A DNA stretch of 64,000 nucleotides from Nevskia sp. (lineage in GTDB: Bacteria; Pseudomonadota; Gammaproteobacteria; Nevskiales; Nevskiaceae). The position numbers and the translations under genes were made by a program. This document shows, piece by piece, positions 9,351 to 18,945 of the stretch. The notes below the pieces were generated by a model that saw only the letters and a list, made by a program, of their open reading frames with translations, did no database searches and was not told where the DNA came from. The stretch covers positions 62,001-126,000 of the forward strand of contig JADGHB010000001.1 of the NCBI GenBank assembly GCA_019689635.1, given 5' to 3'. The first letter of the stretch is position 1, and each line of letters begins with the position of its first letter.

Positions 9351-10451
9351 TTGAGCCTTCCCTAAATGGTTGACAGATCACAGCGCGAGTTCAGCCTGCT
9401 GCCAGAATGCGGTGACGAGCGTTGGTCGGCGCTGCATGGACTTCAATCGACGCCGGGCGAAGTCACTGACCTGCGCCAGTTGGATCGCGCAGAAGTTGCC
9501 GACTTCGTGCTGCTTGAGATGCGCCCAGAGGTATTCGACCGGATTGATCTCGGGCGCGTAGGCCGGGAGCCGTTCGAGTTGGATGGCGCCGTCGAGGCGA
9601 GCGACGAAGTCACGCACCAGGCGGCTTTTGTGGGCCGCCAGGCCATCCCAGATCACCAGCAGCTTGCGTCGGATCTGCTGGCGCAATGCCTTGAGGAATG
9701 CCACGACCTGCGGGCTCTTGATCGTGCCCTCAAAGAGCCGAAAGTAGAAGCCGTGGAACGTGACGCCGGCGATCATCGAGAGTTGCTTCCAACTGAAGCT
9801 GTACTGCAGCACGGGGGTCTGGCCCTTGGGCGCCCAGGTGCGTACCCGGCAGGGCCGCTCCGAGAGCCCGGACTCGTCTACGAAGACGATGGTGCGTCCT
9901 TGTCTTGCGGCGTTTTTTTTAGAGCCGGCCAGCGCTTTTCCTTCCACTGCCGGATCGCCCGCTCGTCGCGTTGCGTGGCCCGGCTCGTCGGGCGCTGGCA
10001 GCTCCAGCCGAGCTGGCCGAGGATGCGCCATACCTGCACCTGGCTGTATCGCCGTCCGAACCGCTTCTCGATCAGTGCCGTCACACGAGGCAGCGTCCAC
10101 AGTTCGGTGGCATATCCCTGGGCCAGCGCTCCGGCTTTCAGCGCGCGGGCCAGCTCCTGGCGCTGCGCCGGCGTAAGCCCCGCAGGTCGTCCCAGCGTGG
10201 GCGCGTTCTTCAGTGCCGCCAACCCACCCTCCGCCAGCTTGTCGGCCCAACGTCGCACCGCCTCGCGGCTCACCCCGGCCTTGCGCGCCACTTCCGCCTG
10301 GCTGACCCCTTTGGACAATTGGCGTCCCGCTTTCAATCGGCGCCGTTCCAACTCCCGTCGCATGCGTCGTGCCCTCATCATCGGCTCCCTTGGCTTCGAT
10401 GATAAGACCACAGCGACCACAAAAAGTGTCAAGCATTTATGAAAGACTCAA
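9351..10451 (-). mobile_element. IS630-family insertion sequence, complete, with TA target duplication
   Basis: Imperfect terminal inverted repeats TTGAGCCTTCCCTAAATGGTTGACA (left) / TTGAGTCTTTCATAAATGCTTGACA (right, reverse complement), 21/25 identical; flanked by TA at 9349-9350 and 10452-10453; encodes HTH + DDE transposase. Confidence 0.92.
9378..10381 (-). CDS. IS630-type transposase in two frames (HTH domain 9878-10381; DDE domain from about 9920 to 9378), joined at an A8 run
   Basis: Frame 1: MMRARRMRRELERRRLKAGRQLSKGVSQAEVARKAGVSREAVRRWADKLAEGG...; frame 2: TIVFVDESGLSERPCRVRTWAPKGQTP...LLVIWDGLAAHKS...LPAYAPEINPVEYLWAHLK. Confidence 0.9.
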
Positions 10452-13400
10452 TAATCCTGCTTCGAGACGGCTCGTAGAGGTACATTGTCAACTCTGGATG
10501 ATTGGGCACGAAGCATCATCTGATCGCCATTCAACAGATCAACTGTTCTGATGCGACGAACCTCAACAAGTTGTGGGGCTCGCTCTATGGCACCAAGGGG
10601 CTCAATACCCATTGCGGTCAGTCGCTCGATGAGCTCGGTGAGCACTTCATCCTTGCGCAACTGCCACGTCGACGCAAAACATCGCCAAAATGTCCAGCCG
10701 GCGCGCTCAAGCACTCGCTGGCGCGCCATGTCATGCGCCCAGCGGTCGGGCCCATGGCACTCGTCGCCATCGCACTCGATAGCCAGACGCACATCGCCCG
10801 CACCTTCGACGACCATGTCGATACGATAAGCACCCGTCTGCACCTGAGGCACCACGCGATAGCCTCGCTCCACGAGCGCTGTGTACACTTGCCGCTCGAA
10901 GCCCGACTCGCACCGGTCGATAAGAATCTCGGCTTCTTCCTTCTCGGCGACGATGGGTTTGTCGAAGTGCTTTAGCAGGGTCATCCGCAAGTCCTTATCG
11001 GAGAGGTGCTTCACTTCCACTGACCGCACCAGGTACATTCGATCACGAGCGCGACTGGCGGCGACGTTGAGACGCTGCTCGAACATATTGCCCGACAGTG
11101 CCTTGCAGTTGTTCGGATCGACCACCATCGACAGGAACATGATGTCACGCTCGCTGCCCTGAAAGGTGCGCGCATCGCCGCACTCGAAGCGGCGATGCAG
11201 CAGTTCCGCAGAATCGCACTTACTGCGGACGAGCGAGTCGATAAGCTTCGCTTGTTCCATCCCCAACAGAGACACCACCCCGAGTGTGCGGCCTGCGAAG
11301 CGCTCGTCGTCGAGCAGTGCCGCGATTTCGTTAGCGATGAACTCAGCCTCCTCACGGTTGCAATCGCGCCGGTCGCGCAGTCCGTCCTCAACGTAGACGT
11401 CCACCAGTGGAGGATCGATGCGCTCGGTACCCTTTGGAATGCGCAGCGGCTGGATAGCACCTTTGTAGAAGACGCGATTCGAGTACGCAATGATGGGCGG
11501 CACGCATCGGAAATGCTCGCGGAGCATTACTTGGCGGGCCGCGAAGACGCGTGCCGCAAGGTCGTAGAGCGACTTCTCCGGTGTCATTTCCTCCTTGAAC
11601 GGTTGCTCTGCCAAGAAGCGGTCGCGCAATTCCTGTATGCGCTGCGCGGCGATGAAGCCGCCATCGGGCGAGACCTGCTTGTCGTCGCCCACGACCAGAA
11701 TCTTCTTGCCTCGCAGGACGGCGGGTAGCGCCCACAGGTCGGACTGGCTCGCTTCGTCTACGATGACGAGGTCGAAGGCACCAATGTCGGCGGGCATTGA
11801 CTCCGAGACTTTCGCATGACTCATAATCCAGCATGGCACTGCACCGGCGGCGCTGGTCATGTGGTGCCGCGCATCGCGCCGATAACGCGTGGCGTTGGGG
11901 CCCGTGCCCATTCCGATTTTTCGGATGGCCGTGGCGTAGCCCTGCAGCGCCTGCAACACACGCGGCGAGGCATTGCGCTTGGTTTCTAGCCAAGCCGCTC
12001 TCGCGACCACTTCCTTGTACAGCTTAGACAGCCGCTGCTCCAGCTCACGCCGACGTGCCCATAGTGTCAGGAGTTTTTCGCGGGCCTCAATCTGCTCGAG
12101 GTGGCTCTTCACCCGGCCCCACGTCCACGCGCGGCGCCAGTTGACCGGAAACGCGGTGTCTTCGCCGTTTTGCGGCACCGCGACGGAACGAACGCGTGCC
12201 GCCAGTCTGGGTGCGCCGGCGCGTTCGAGCCGAACGGCCGCTTCATGAACGAAGGCCAGCTCCGGATTCAGCCCCTGAATGCGGCGCAACTCGGCAATGA
12301 GCCGAGCGTAGTCTGCGGCCACGCGTTCGGCGGCGAACCCCTCCTTGCCGAGGGCCTTGTCGATGAATGCGACCAGCGCTTCCGACACCGGTCCCGATGT
12401 GCCGGCGAGCTTGGCCCTCAGCGTCGAAAGCTGAGTTGCCGCGCGCGCCAGGTCCGCCTTGGTTAAGTGCGCCATCAATTGAGCGCGCACTTTGGCCAAT
12501 TCCTCCGATGTACCGTTGAGATGCTTCACCGGCACCTGCGCGAACACTTCTTCCGCCTTGCGCACGAGCACGACGTCATGGTGCGTGGCGAGCTGATGGG
12601 CCTTGCGCGCGACCGAGGCCACCATCTCGATGCGGCGCAGTTCGGTCACACCGCCCTCAAGCTTCGGCGCGCCGAGCGCCGGTGCGAACTGGTTCCAGCG
12701 CGTGACGAACGAAGTCAGTCGCAGATGCAGGTCGAGGAAGCGCCTGACGTGCCGCCAATCGTCTGCGGCCGCTGGCGGCAGACCGGCTACCTTGATCCTA
12801 GCGACCGCTTTCTTGACGTCGCCGTTGACAAACGACATGAGCCCGAACGGCTTGCCTGTTCCCGCGGCACGCTGCACCGCCTCACGCACCTTGCCCGATG
12901 TGAGCGCCTCCGGTGGCACCTCCACCGGGCGCTGCAGGAAGGCGGTGCGCGCTTCGGTCAACGCTGCTATCTCGTCGAAGAGTGCTTCCAGCGCGGCACG
13001 CTCAGCATCATACGTCGCGAGCCGGCACTTCAGTCGCACCTGATGCGCCCACGGTTCGCCCAGCTCGTCGATCTCGGCAAGAACGCTGCGCGCGGACTTG
13101 ATGGCCGCGAGCAGCTGCCGCGCCGCTTCGAGCACATCAGACGTGGCTGCTTTCAACGGAAGCAGCTTGCCCTCGCCGACCTGCCGCTCGATTTCGTGCA
13201 TGCGCAGCAGGACGTCGTGCAGTTGCGCTACCTCGGGAGGCGGCAGCAGGTCATCCGCCGCGGGGACGCGAGCTTGGACATAAACCAGATCCTTGCCGAG
13301 CTTGCGCCGCACCTCCCGCAGGCGTCTGGCTTCATCCTCCGACAGTGGCGGCGCGTGTTCCGGTGCGAGCGTGACCGCATCGTCGAACCAGCCGTGCTCA

Positions 13401-15055
13401 GCCTGGCCGCTGACGACCAGCTCGGCGAGTTGCTGCGCGCGCAGCGGCTGGCCGTCGATATCGACCTCGGCAAGCTGGGCCTGCGCGATTTCATCGACAC
13501 GCCGGTCGATGTCCTCCAGCTCCGCATGCGCGCGGTCTATCTGGCTTCTACAACGCTCAATTTGCTGGCGCGTCAGTTCCGGGTTGAGCTGCGAAACCTT
13601 CGCCTGAATCGTGTTGATGGCGATTTCGAACTGGCGCAGACTCTCGCGGTCGCTGGTCAGCAGCGCCACCGTCAGTGGGCGGACCTCCTCGGGAATCTTG
13701 TCCTGAAGGACCTCAAGCGCGCGCTCGCCTTTTGACGTGACGAGCACCCGCCGGCCCGTGGCCAGGTAATGACAGATGATGTTGGCAATCGTGTGGGTCT
13801 TGCCGGTGCCCGGCGGACCTTGAACCACCACGCCTTCGGCCTGTTCCAGTTGCTGGACGATGGTGACCTGCTCCTGGTTGTACGGCAGCGGGAAGTAGAG
13901 CTCCCGCACGTCACCACCGCCTCCACCGCCGCGGGTTGACAGGCCGCGAAACTGGATGTCGGCAAACGGCGCCGGCTCATCCGACGGAACCGTCACGAGC
14001 GCAGCCGGCCCTTCTGGAATATCGCAGCCGTCGACCAGTCGCTGCTTGAGGCGGTGCAGGTCATCAAGCAGGTAGTTGTTCGACCGCGGACGCACAAACA
14101 GCGCCCATGCATCCGTGACAACGAGGTGCTCGCCCGGCGGCGGCACAGTGTTGTCGTCCTCGGTCAGCGGCCGATAGGTACCCTGGCTGTCCAGATTGCG
14201 CGCCGCCAGCTTCAGTACATCGGCGTAAGTACCCGGGTCGAATGGCGTAACCGGGCGTTCGTTGCTACGCGCAAGTTGCTCGCGCGCGGCCCGTTCGACC
14301 TCGGCCGCACTGCGTCCCAGACAGACGGCAAAGGCGTCGCCCTCATAGCGTGTCTCAGTGGCGCGAGGTCGTAGGTAGAGGGCCATCGTCTTTTCGTCGA
14401 GTCCAATCTCCATCTGCTGTGTCAGCAGCGGGTACTCAAAATCGACCGTCGAAACCTTCTCCGGCGATTCCTGCCACTTCAACTGCTGGGTCGCAACGCC
14501 TATGCCCCACACAAGCTCTGCAGGGTTAACCGTCTCTTCGGCTTCAAGCTGGTGCTTGATGGCGAAGAGCTCGCTATACAAGTCGATGGTCTTGCGCCGC
14601 AGCTTTTCTTCCTCTGCCCACGATTCCCACACTGACGTGTATTCCTGTAGCACCTCCACAACCGCTGCACGTATGTCACGCTCTATCTCGTCTCGGTCTT
14701 CCAGGGTTTTGTTCGCGAACACCGAGGTAAGGCGCGTTTTCAGAGCGATCTCGTCGATGCTGGGGGGCGCACCGTTCGGATCATCGGTAACGCGGATGAA
14801 TTGCTTGAACTGCTCAAGAGCAGGAGGTTGTCTGCTGCGTAGTCTTTGTACGCGCAGCCAGTAGTGGTCGCCCTCAATGCTAACGTCGAATTCAACGCCA
14901 GGCAGTCCAATCAAATCTGCGCGTCGCTTCAAAAACCCCTTGATGTTGGCTAGTCGAAATACCCGCGGATCGATCTCCTTAGCCTGTTCCCCGATGTAGT
15001 CGACCAAACGAATCAGAAGGTCGCGCGGGCTCAATGTTGCATCTTCAGCTTTCAA
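10448..15055 (-). CDS. Large SF1 (UPF1/AAA_11-AAA_12 type) helicase with C-terminal Vsr/DUF559-like endonuclease domain; candidate anti-phage protein
   Basis: 1535 aa (TTG start); Walker A GVVVQGPPGTGKTHTIANI, Walker B FDLVIVDEASQSDLWALPAVL, GDDKQVSP, RLNVAASRARDRMYLV; C-terminal FERQVYTALVERGYRVVPQVQTGAYRIDMVVEG..LAIECDGDECHG...RQRVLERAGWTFWRCF. Confidence 0.85.
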   Translation of the reverse strand: MKAEDATLSPRDLLIRLVDYIGEQAKEIDPRVFRLANIKGFLKRRADLIGLPGVEFDVSIEGDHYWLRVQRLRSRQPPALEQFKQFIRVTDDPNGAPPSIDEIALKTRLTSVFANKTLEDRDEIERDIRAAVVEVLQEYTSVWESWAEEEKLRRKTIDLYSELFAIKHQLEAEETVNPAELVWGIGVATQQLKWQESPEKVSTVDFEYPLLTQQMEIGLDEKTMALYLRPRATETRYEGDAFAVCLGRSAAEVERAAREQLARSNERPVTPFDPGTYADVLKLAARNLDSQGTYRPLTEDDNTVPPPGEHLVVTDAWALFVRPRSNNYLLDDLHRLKQRLVDGCDIPEGPAALVTVPSDEPAPFADIQFRGLSTRGGGGGGDVRELYFPLPYNQEQVTIVQQLEQAEGVVVQGPPGTGKTHTIANIICHYLATGRRVLVTSKGERALEVLQDKIPEEVRPLTVALLTSDRESLRQFEIAINTIQAKVSQLNPELTRQQIERCRSQIDRAHAELEDIDRRVDEIAQAQLAEVDIDGQPLRAQQLAELVVSGQAEHGWFDDAVTLAPEHAPPLSEDEARRLREVRRKLGKDLVYVQARVPAADDLLPPPEVAQLHDVLLRMHEIERQVGEGKLLPLKAATSDVLEAARQLLAAIKSARSVLAEIDELGEPWAHQVRLKCRLATYDAERAALEALFDEIAALTEARTAFLQRPVEVPPEALTSGKVREAVQRAAGTGKPFGLMSFVNGDVKKAVARIKVAGLPPAAADDWRHVRRFLDLHLRLTSFVTRWNQFAPALGAPKLEGGVTELRRIEMVASVARKAHQLATHHDVVLVRKAEEVFAQVPVKHLNGTSEELAKVRAQLMAHLTKADLARAATQLSTLRAKLAGTSGPVSEALVAFIDKALGKEGFAAERVAADYARLIAELRRIQGLNPELAFVHEAAVRLERAGAPRLAARVRSVAVPQNGEDTAFPVNWRRAWTWGRVKSHLEQIEAREKLLTLWARRRELEQRLSKLYKEVVARAAWLETKRNASPRVLQALQGYATAIRKIGMGTGPNATRYRRDARHHMTSAAGAVPCWIMSHAKVSESMPADIGAFDLVIVDEASQSDLWALPAVLRGKKILVVGDDKQVSPDGGFIAAQRIQELRDRFLAEQPFKEEMTPEKSLYDLAARVFAARQVMLREHFRCVPPIIAYSNRVFYKGAIQPLRIPKGTERIDPPLVDVYVEDGLRDRRDCNREEAEFIANEIAALLDDERFAGRTLGVVSLLGMEQAKLIDSLVRSKCDSAELLHRRFECGDARTFQGSERDIMFLSMVVDPNNCKALSGNMFEQRLNVAASRARDRMYLVRSVEVKHLSDKDLRMTLLKHFDKPIVAEKEEAEILIDRCESGFERQVYTALVERGYRVVPQVQTGAYRIDMVVEGAGDVRLAIECDGDECHGPDRWAHDMARQRVLERAGWTFWRCFASTWQLRKDEVLTELIERLTAMGIEPLGAIERAPQLVEVRRIRTVDLLNGDQMMLRAQSSRVDNVPLRAVSKQDY

Positions 15056-15499
15056 GACCAGTTACCGCATATCTGATGTGATGACTTCCAAGACCTTCGA
15101 ACACCGGTAACGCCGCGCAACGAGCAAATTCTGGTGTGAGGTGCGGAGACAAAATTAGCCGCTAACTTACGGTATACAACACCGATCATAAATCAAGGTA
15201 ACCGAACTCGAGCGCAGGGGGTACGTTCTATTCTTGAGCCGCATCCGTCGCGAGACGGCGAACTCGCTGCGCTCGTCACGATACGCCTCGGCCGCATTAT
15301 TCGAGCGGCGCGAAGCGCAATGCCTCGACGGGACCCCACCATTCCTATTCGCCCCCGCACAAGCGCTGCACGAACTGGAATTGGACTAGCAGTACGGTAA
15401 TCACCGCTCCTAGCTAAGTCAAAACCGCGCGTCTGCGATCTTCCAAAATCAAAAGCCGGCCCGAACCGCATTAAGCGCAAAATCGGCTCAGGGCCCGAA

Positions 15500-16366
15500 T
15501 CATCGCCGCGCGGCCGGCGGACGGGCGAGCGTGTGCAGCCGGTCGTTGAGCCGGCGCATGACGAATTCGTAGGCGGGCGGGAACCAGCGCTGCGCCCACC
15601 AGCCGAGGCGCACGTCGAACGAGGTGAAGACGAGATAGCGCTTGCGCTCGATCCCTTTGAGGATCGCGGCTGCGGCGCGCTGCGGCGTGACGGCGCGTTG
15701 CTGGAAGCGCCGCTTGAGTTTCGAAAGCCGGGGATCGTTCGGGTCCACGCCCTCGATCTCCACCGTGTGGACCAGGCCGGTGTCCACGCCGCCGGGACAG
15801 ACCAGGGTCACGCCGATGCCGTGGCGTTCGAGATCGAAGCGCAACACCTCGCTCACGCCGCGCAGGCCGAACTTGGAAGCGCTGTAGGGCGCATGCCAGG
15901 GCAGGCCGAACAAGCCCGCGGCGGAGGACACGTTGACCAGGTGACCGCCGCGGCCGGAGGCGATCATCGCCGGCAGGAAGCACTCCATGACGTGGATCGG
16001 CCCCATCAGGTTCACTTCGATCGCGCGTCGCCACTGCGCGTGGCGCAGGCGCTCGACCGTACCCCACACGGCGATGCCGGCCACGTTCATCAGCACGTCC
16101 AGGCTGCCGTGCGCGGCGTGGATCTCGTCCGCGGCGCGGCATACCGCTGCGTAATCGGCGACGTCCAGCGCGGCAGTCCAGGCCACCGCGCCACCGGCGG
16201 CGCGGACTTCCGCAACCGCCGTGTCCAGTCCCGCGGCGTTGACGTCGGTCAAAAACAGCACGGCGCCGCGCCGCGCGGCGGCTTGCGCGAGAGCGCGGCC
16301 GATGCCGCTGGCCGCGCCGGTGATGAGGCATTTCTTCCCCGAGAGATTGGTCATCGTGCGTTTCAC
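15500..16366 (-). CDS. Short-chain dehydrogenase/reductase (SDR)
   Basis: KKCLITGAASGIGRALAQAAARRG; NVAGIAVWG; YSASKFGLRG. Confidence 0.88.
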   Translation of the reverse strand: MKRTMTNLSGKKCLITGAASGIGRALAQAAARRGAVLFLTDVNAAGLDTAVAEVRAAGGAVAWTAALDVADYAAVCRAADEIHAAHGSLDVLMNVAGIAVWGTVERLRHAQWRRAIEVNLMGPIHVMECFLPAMIASGRGGHLVNVSSAAGLFGLPWHAPYSASKFGLRGVSEVLRFDLERHGIGVTLVCPGGVDTGLVHTVEIEGVDPNDPRLSKLKRRFQQRAVTPQRAAAAILKGIERKRYLVFTSFDVRLGWWAQRWFPPAYEFVMRRLNDRLHTLARPPAARR

Positions 16367-16415
16367 CCCAGCCTCGAATCGCGCATGCTAGCCCGAACTT
16401 GTGCCAGGATGCGCC

Positions 16416-17060
16416 ATGGGGAATACCACCGATCCACGGCCGCAGGAACTCGCACCGCAAGGCGGCTGGTGCGAGGCGCCGCTGCGCTTGCCGCCGCCGG
16501 CGAAACCGCGCGGCGTGTTGTTCCGCGCGCTGGCGCGGACGGCGCGCATTTTCGGCCGCGCCCAGGTGCCGGACGTTTTCACGGTGCTGCATCTGCACCC
16601 GCGGCTGTTCTGGCCCTGGCTGTGGTTCGCCTCGCGCCTCATGCCGCGCGGCCGGCTGCCGGCGCGCATGCGGGAGATGCTGATCCTGCGCACCGCCTGG
16701 AACTGCCGCTGCCGCTACGAGTGGGCGCAGCATGTGGATCTCGCCCTGCGCGTGGGGCTGACCGACGCGGACATCCTGCGCGCCGCGCGCGGCCCCGCGG
16801 CGTGCGCCGATGCGCACTCGCGCGCGCTGCTGCAAGCCTGCGACGAGCTGACGCAGGGCGATCGCCTGTCCGATGCGACCTGGTCGCTGCTCGCCGAGCG
16901 CCACGATCGGAAGGCGCTCATCGAGATCCTCCTGCTGATCGGTCACTATCGCATGCTCGCCGGGTTCCTCAACACCGCCGGGCTGCGGCTGGAAGCGCCG
17001 GTGGAGGAACGGCTCGCGGCGTTCCATCGCCGCTTGACGACTGGCGAAGCATTTTCGTGA
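16416..17060 (+). CDS. Carboxymuconolactone decarboxylase / AhpD-like protein
   Basis: RMREMLILRTAWNCRCRYEWAQHVDLALRVGLTDADI pattern of the CMD family; start chosen at MGNTTD. Confidence 0.75.
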   Translation: MGNTTDPRPQELAPQGGWCEAPLRLPPPAKPRGVLFRALARTARIFGRAQVPDVFTVLHLHPRLFWPWLWFASRLMPRGRLPARMREMLILRTAWNCRCRYEWAQHVDLALRVGLTDADILRAARGPAACADAHSRALLQACDELTQGDRLSDATWSLLAERHDRKALIEILLLIGHYRMLAGFLNTAGLRLEAPVEERLAAFHRRLTTGEAFS

Positions 17061-17256
17061 ATCGCGTCGTCACTGCCATCCATGGCGGGACGACCGCAAT
17101 CCTGCGACCGCACGGCCCGGCTCTCCTTGGCCGCACGTTCGGGATCGTGGCGAGGGCCGGTGGCACTCGCCAGGCACGATCCCTCACCTGATCGGACGAA
17201 GCTGCCGCGCGGCAGTTGGAAATAATGCGCGCATCCAGATCCGAGCGCCGCTTGCG

Positions 17257-18945
17257 ATGTCCGCCCCGTCCGCACCCCGCATGCACGATGACGGCACGCT
17301 GTCCGTCGAACCGCCGCTGGTCGTCGAACGCGCGGACGGCGGAAGCTGGGACGAGCGCTGCGACGTGCTGGTGCTGGGCTTCGGCGCGGCCGGCGCCGCC
17401 GCGGCCATCGCCGCGCGCGAAGCTGGCGCCCAAGTGCTGGTCGCCGAGCGCTTCGAAGGCGGCGGCGCCACCGCCAAGAGCGGCGGCGTGGTCTATGCCG
17501 GCGGCGGCACGCGCACGCAGCGCGCGCTGGGCTACGAGGACACGCCGGAGGAGATGTACCAATACCTGCGCCAGGAAACCGGCGACGCGGTGAGCGAAGC
17601 GACCCTGCGCCGCTTCTGCGAGGATTCGCGCGCCTTGATCGAGTGGCTGGAGTCGATCGGCGCGGATTTCAGCTCCGCCGCGCCGGCGCCGAAAACCTCC
17701 TATCCCAAGGACGGCATTTATCTGTACTACTCCGGCAACGAGTCGGTGCCGGCCTACGCGGCGAGCGCCAGGCCCGCGCCGCGCGGACACCGCACGCGCG
17801 GCCGCTGGATGTCCGGCAAGGTGCTGTTCGAGCTGCTGCGCGCGCGGGTGGCCGAGCTCGGCGTGCGCGTGCTGACGCAGGCGCCGGCGCGCCGGCTGAT
17901 CGTGGAGCGGCACACCGGCGCGGTGCTCGGCGCCGAACTCTGGCGGCTGCCGCCGGGTTCGGCGGCCGCGCGCCGGCATCTCAAGCTCATGCGCCGCGCC
18001 GAGGGCTTGCACAATCTCGCCCCGCGCCGCGCCGACCGCCTGCGCGCCAAAGCCGCCGAGCTGGAGCGACGCGCGGCGCAGCCCTGGCGCGTGCGGGCGC
18101 GGCGCGGCGTGGTGCTGGCCACCGGCGGCTTCATCTTCAACCGCGAAATGGTCGCGCGCCACGCGCCGCCGTTCCGCCGCGCCATGCGCCTGGGCGCCAC
18201 CGGCTGCGACGGCTCCGGCATCCGACTCGGACAAAGCGTGGGCGCGGCAGTCGCGCGCATGGACAAAGTCTCGGCCTGGCGCTTCATCAATCCGCCCAGC
18301 GCCTGGCCGCGCGGCCTCGTGGTGGACGCGCAGGGCACGCGCTTGTGCAACGAACAGGTTTACGGCGCCACGCTGGGCGTGGCGATGTGCGAGCGGCACG
18401 AGGGCCGCGCCTGGCTGATCCTCGATCGCGCTCTGCGCCGCGCGGCGATGAAGGAAGCGCTCTGCGGCGGGCTGTGGTGGTTCCAGAGCGTGCCGGCGAT
18501 CCTGCTGATGCTCGGCGCACCGCGCGCGCGGCGCATCGAGGATCTCGCGCGCAAGCTCGGCCTGCCCGCCGCGGCGCTGGCGCAGACCCTGGCGCGCTAC
18601 AACGAGGGCGCACGCGCCGGACGCGACGCGCTGGGCAAGAGCGCGGAACTCTTGCAGCCGCTGGACCGCGGGCCGTACTACGCGCTGGACCTTTCCGTCA
18701 GCAACCGCCGCTTCCCCTGTCCAGCGATCACGCTCGGCGGCCTGCGCGTGGACGAATCCTGCGGCGCGGTGCTGGACACGCAAAACCGCGCGCTCGTGGG
18801 GCTGTATGCGGCCGGACGCTGCGCGGTGGGCATCGCCTCCAACGGCTACGTCAGCGGGCTGTCCATCGCCGATTGCCTGTGGTCGGGTCGGCGCGCGGGC
18901 GCCGCCGCGGCGGGCGCCGCGAGCGCGGCGCTCAAGGTCGCCTGA
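17257..18945 (+). CDS. FAD-dependent 3-ketosteroid dehydrogenase-like flavoprotein (KstD-like paralog 2)
   Basis: CDVLVLGFGAAGAAAAIAAREAG; GGGATAKSGGVVYAGGGT; VSAWRFINPPSAWPRGL; GLYAAGRCAVGIASNGYVSGLSIADCLWSGR. Confidence 0.77.
   Translation: MSAPSAPRMHDDGTLSVEPPLVVERADGGSWDERCDVLVLGFGAAGAAAAIAAREAGAQVLVAERFEGGGATAKSGGVVYAGGGTRTQRALGYEDTPEEMYQYLRQETGDAVSEATLRRFCEDSRALIEWLESIGADFSSAAPAPKTSYPKDGIYLYYSGNESVPAYAASARPAPRGHRTRGRWMSGKVLFELLRARVAELGVRVLTQAPARRLIVERHTGAVLGAELWRLPPGSAAARRHLKLMRRAEGLHNLAPRRADRLRAKAAELERRAAQPWRVRARRGVVLATGGFIFNREMVARHAPPFRRAMRLGATGCDGSGIRLGQSVGAAVARMDKVSAWRFINPPSAWPRGLVVDAQGTRLCNEQVYGATLGVAMCERHEGRAWLILDRALRRAAMKEALCGGLWWFQSVPAILLMLGAPRARRIEDLARKLGLPAAALAQTLARYNEGARAGRDALGKSAELLQPLDRGPYYALDLSVSNRRFPCPAITLGGLRVDESCGAVLDTQNRALVGLYAAGRCAVGIASNGYVSGLSIADCLWSGRRAGAAAAGAASAALKVA

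Noticed and set aside
10448-10456. Helicase C-terminus initially read as truncated by the IS630 insertion
   Set aside because: Reconstructing the empty site (one TA removed) gives GAT TAG, so the native stop was at the insertion point and almost nothing is lost.
10448-15055. Direct assignment to the DUF4011-helicase-Vsr (Hhe) defence type
   Set aside because: Helicase and nuclease modules fit, but I could not see the characteristic N-terminal DUF4011 motif, so the specific name is withheld.
15193-15480. 95-aa minus-strand ORF in the gap upstream of the helicase
   Set aside because: Arg-rich composition, no recognisable domain and no clear RBS; probably spurious.
9301-15480. Possible genomic-island boundaries with direct repeats or tRNA att sites
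   Set aside because: No tRNA, integrase or matching direct repeats recognised at either flank.
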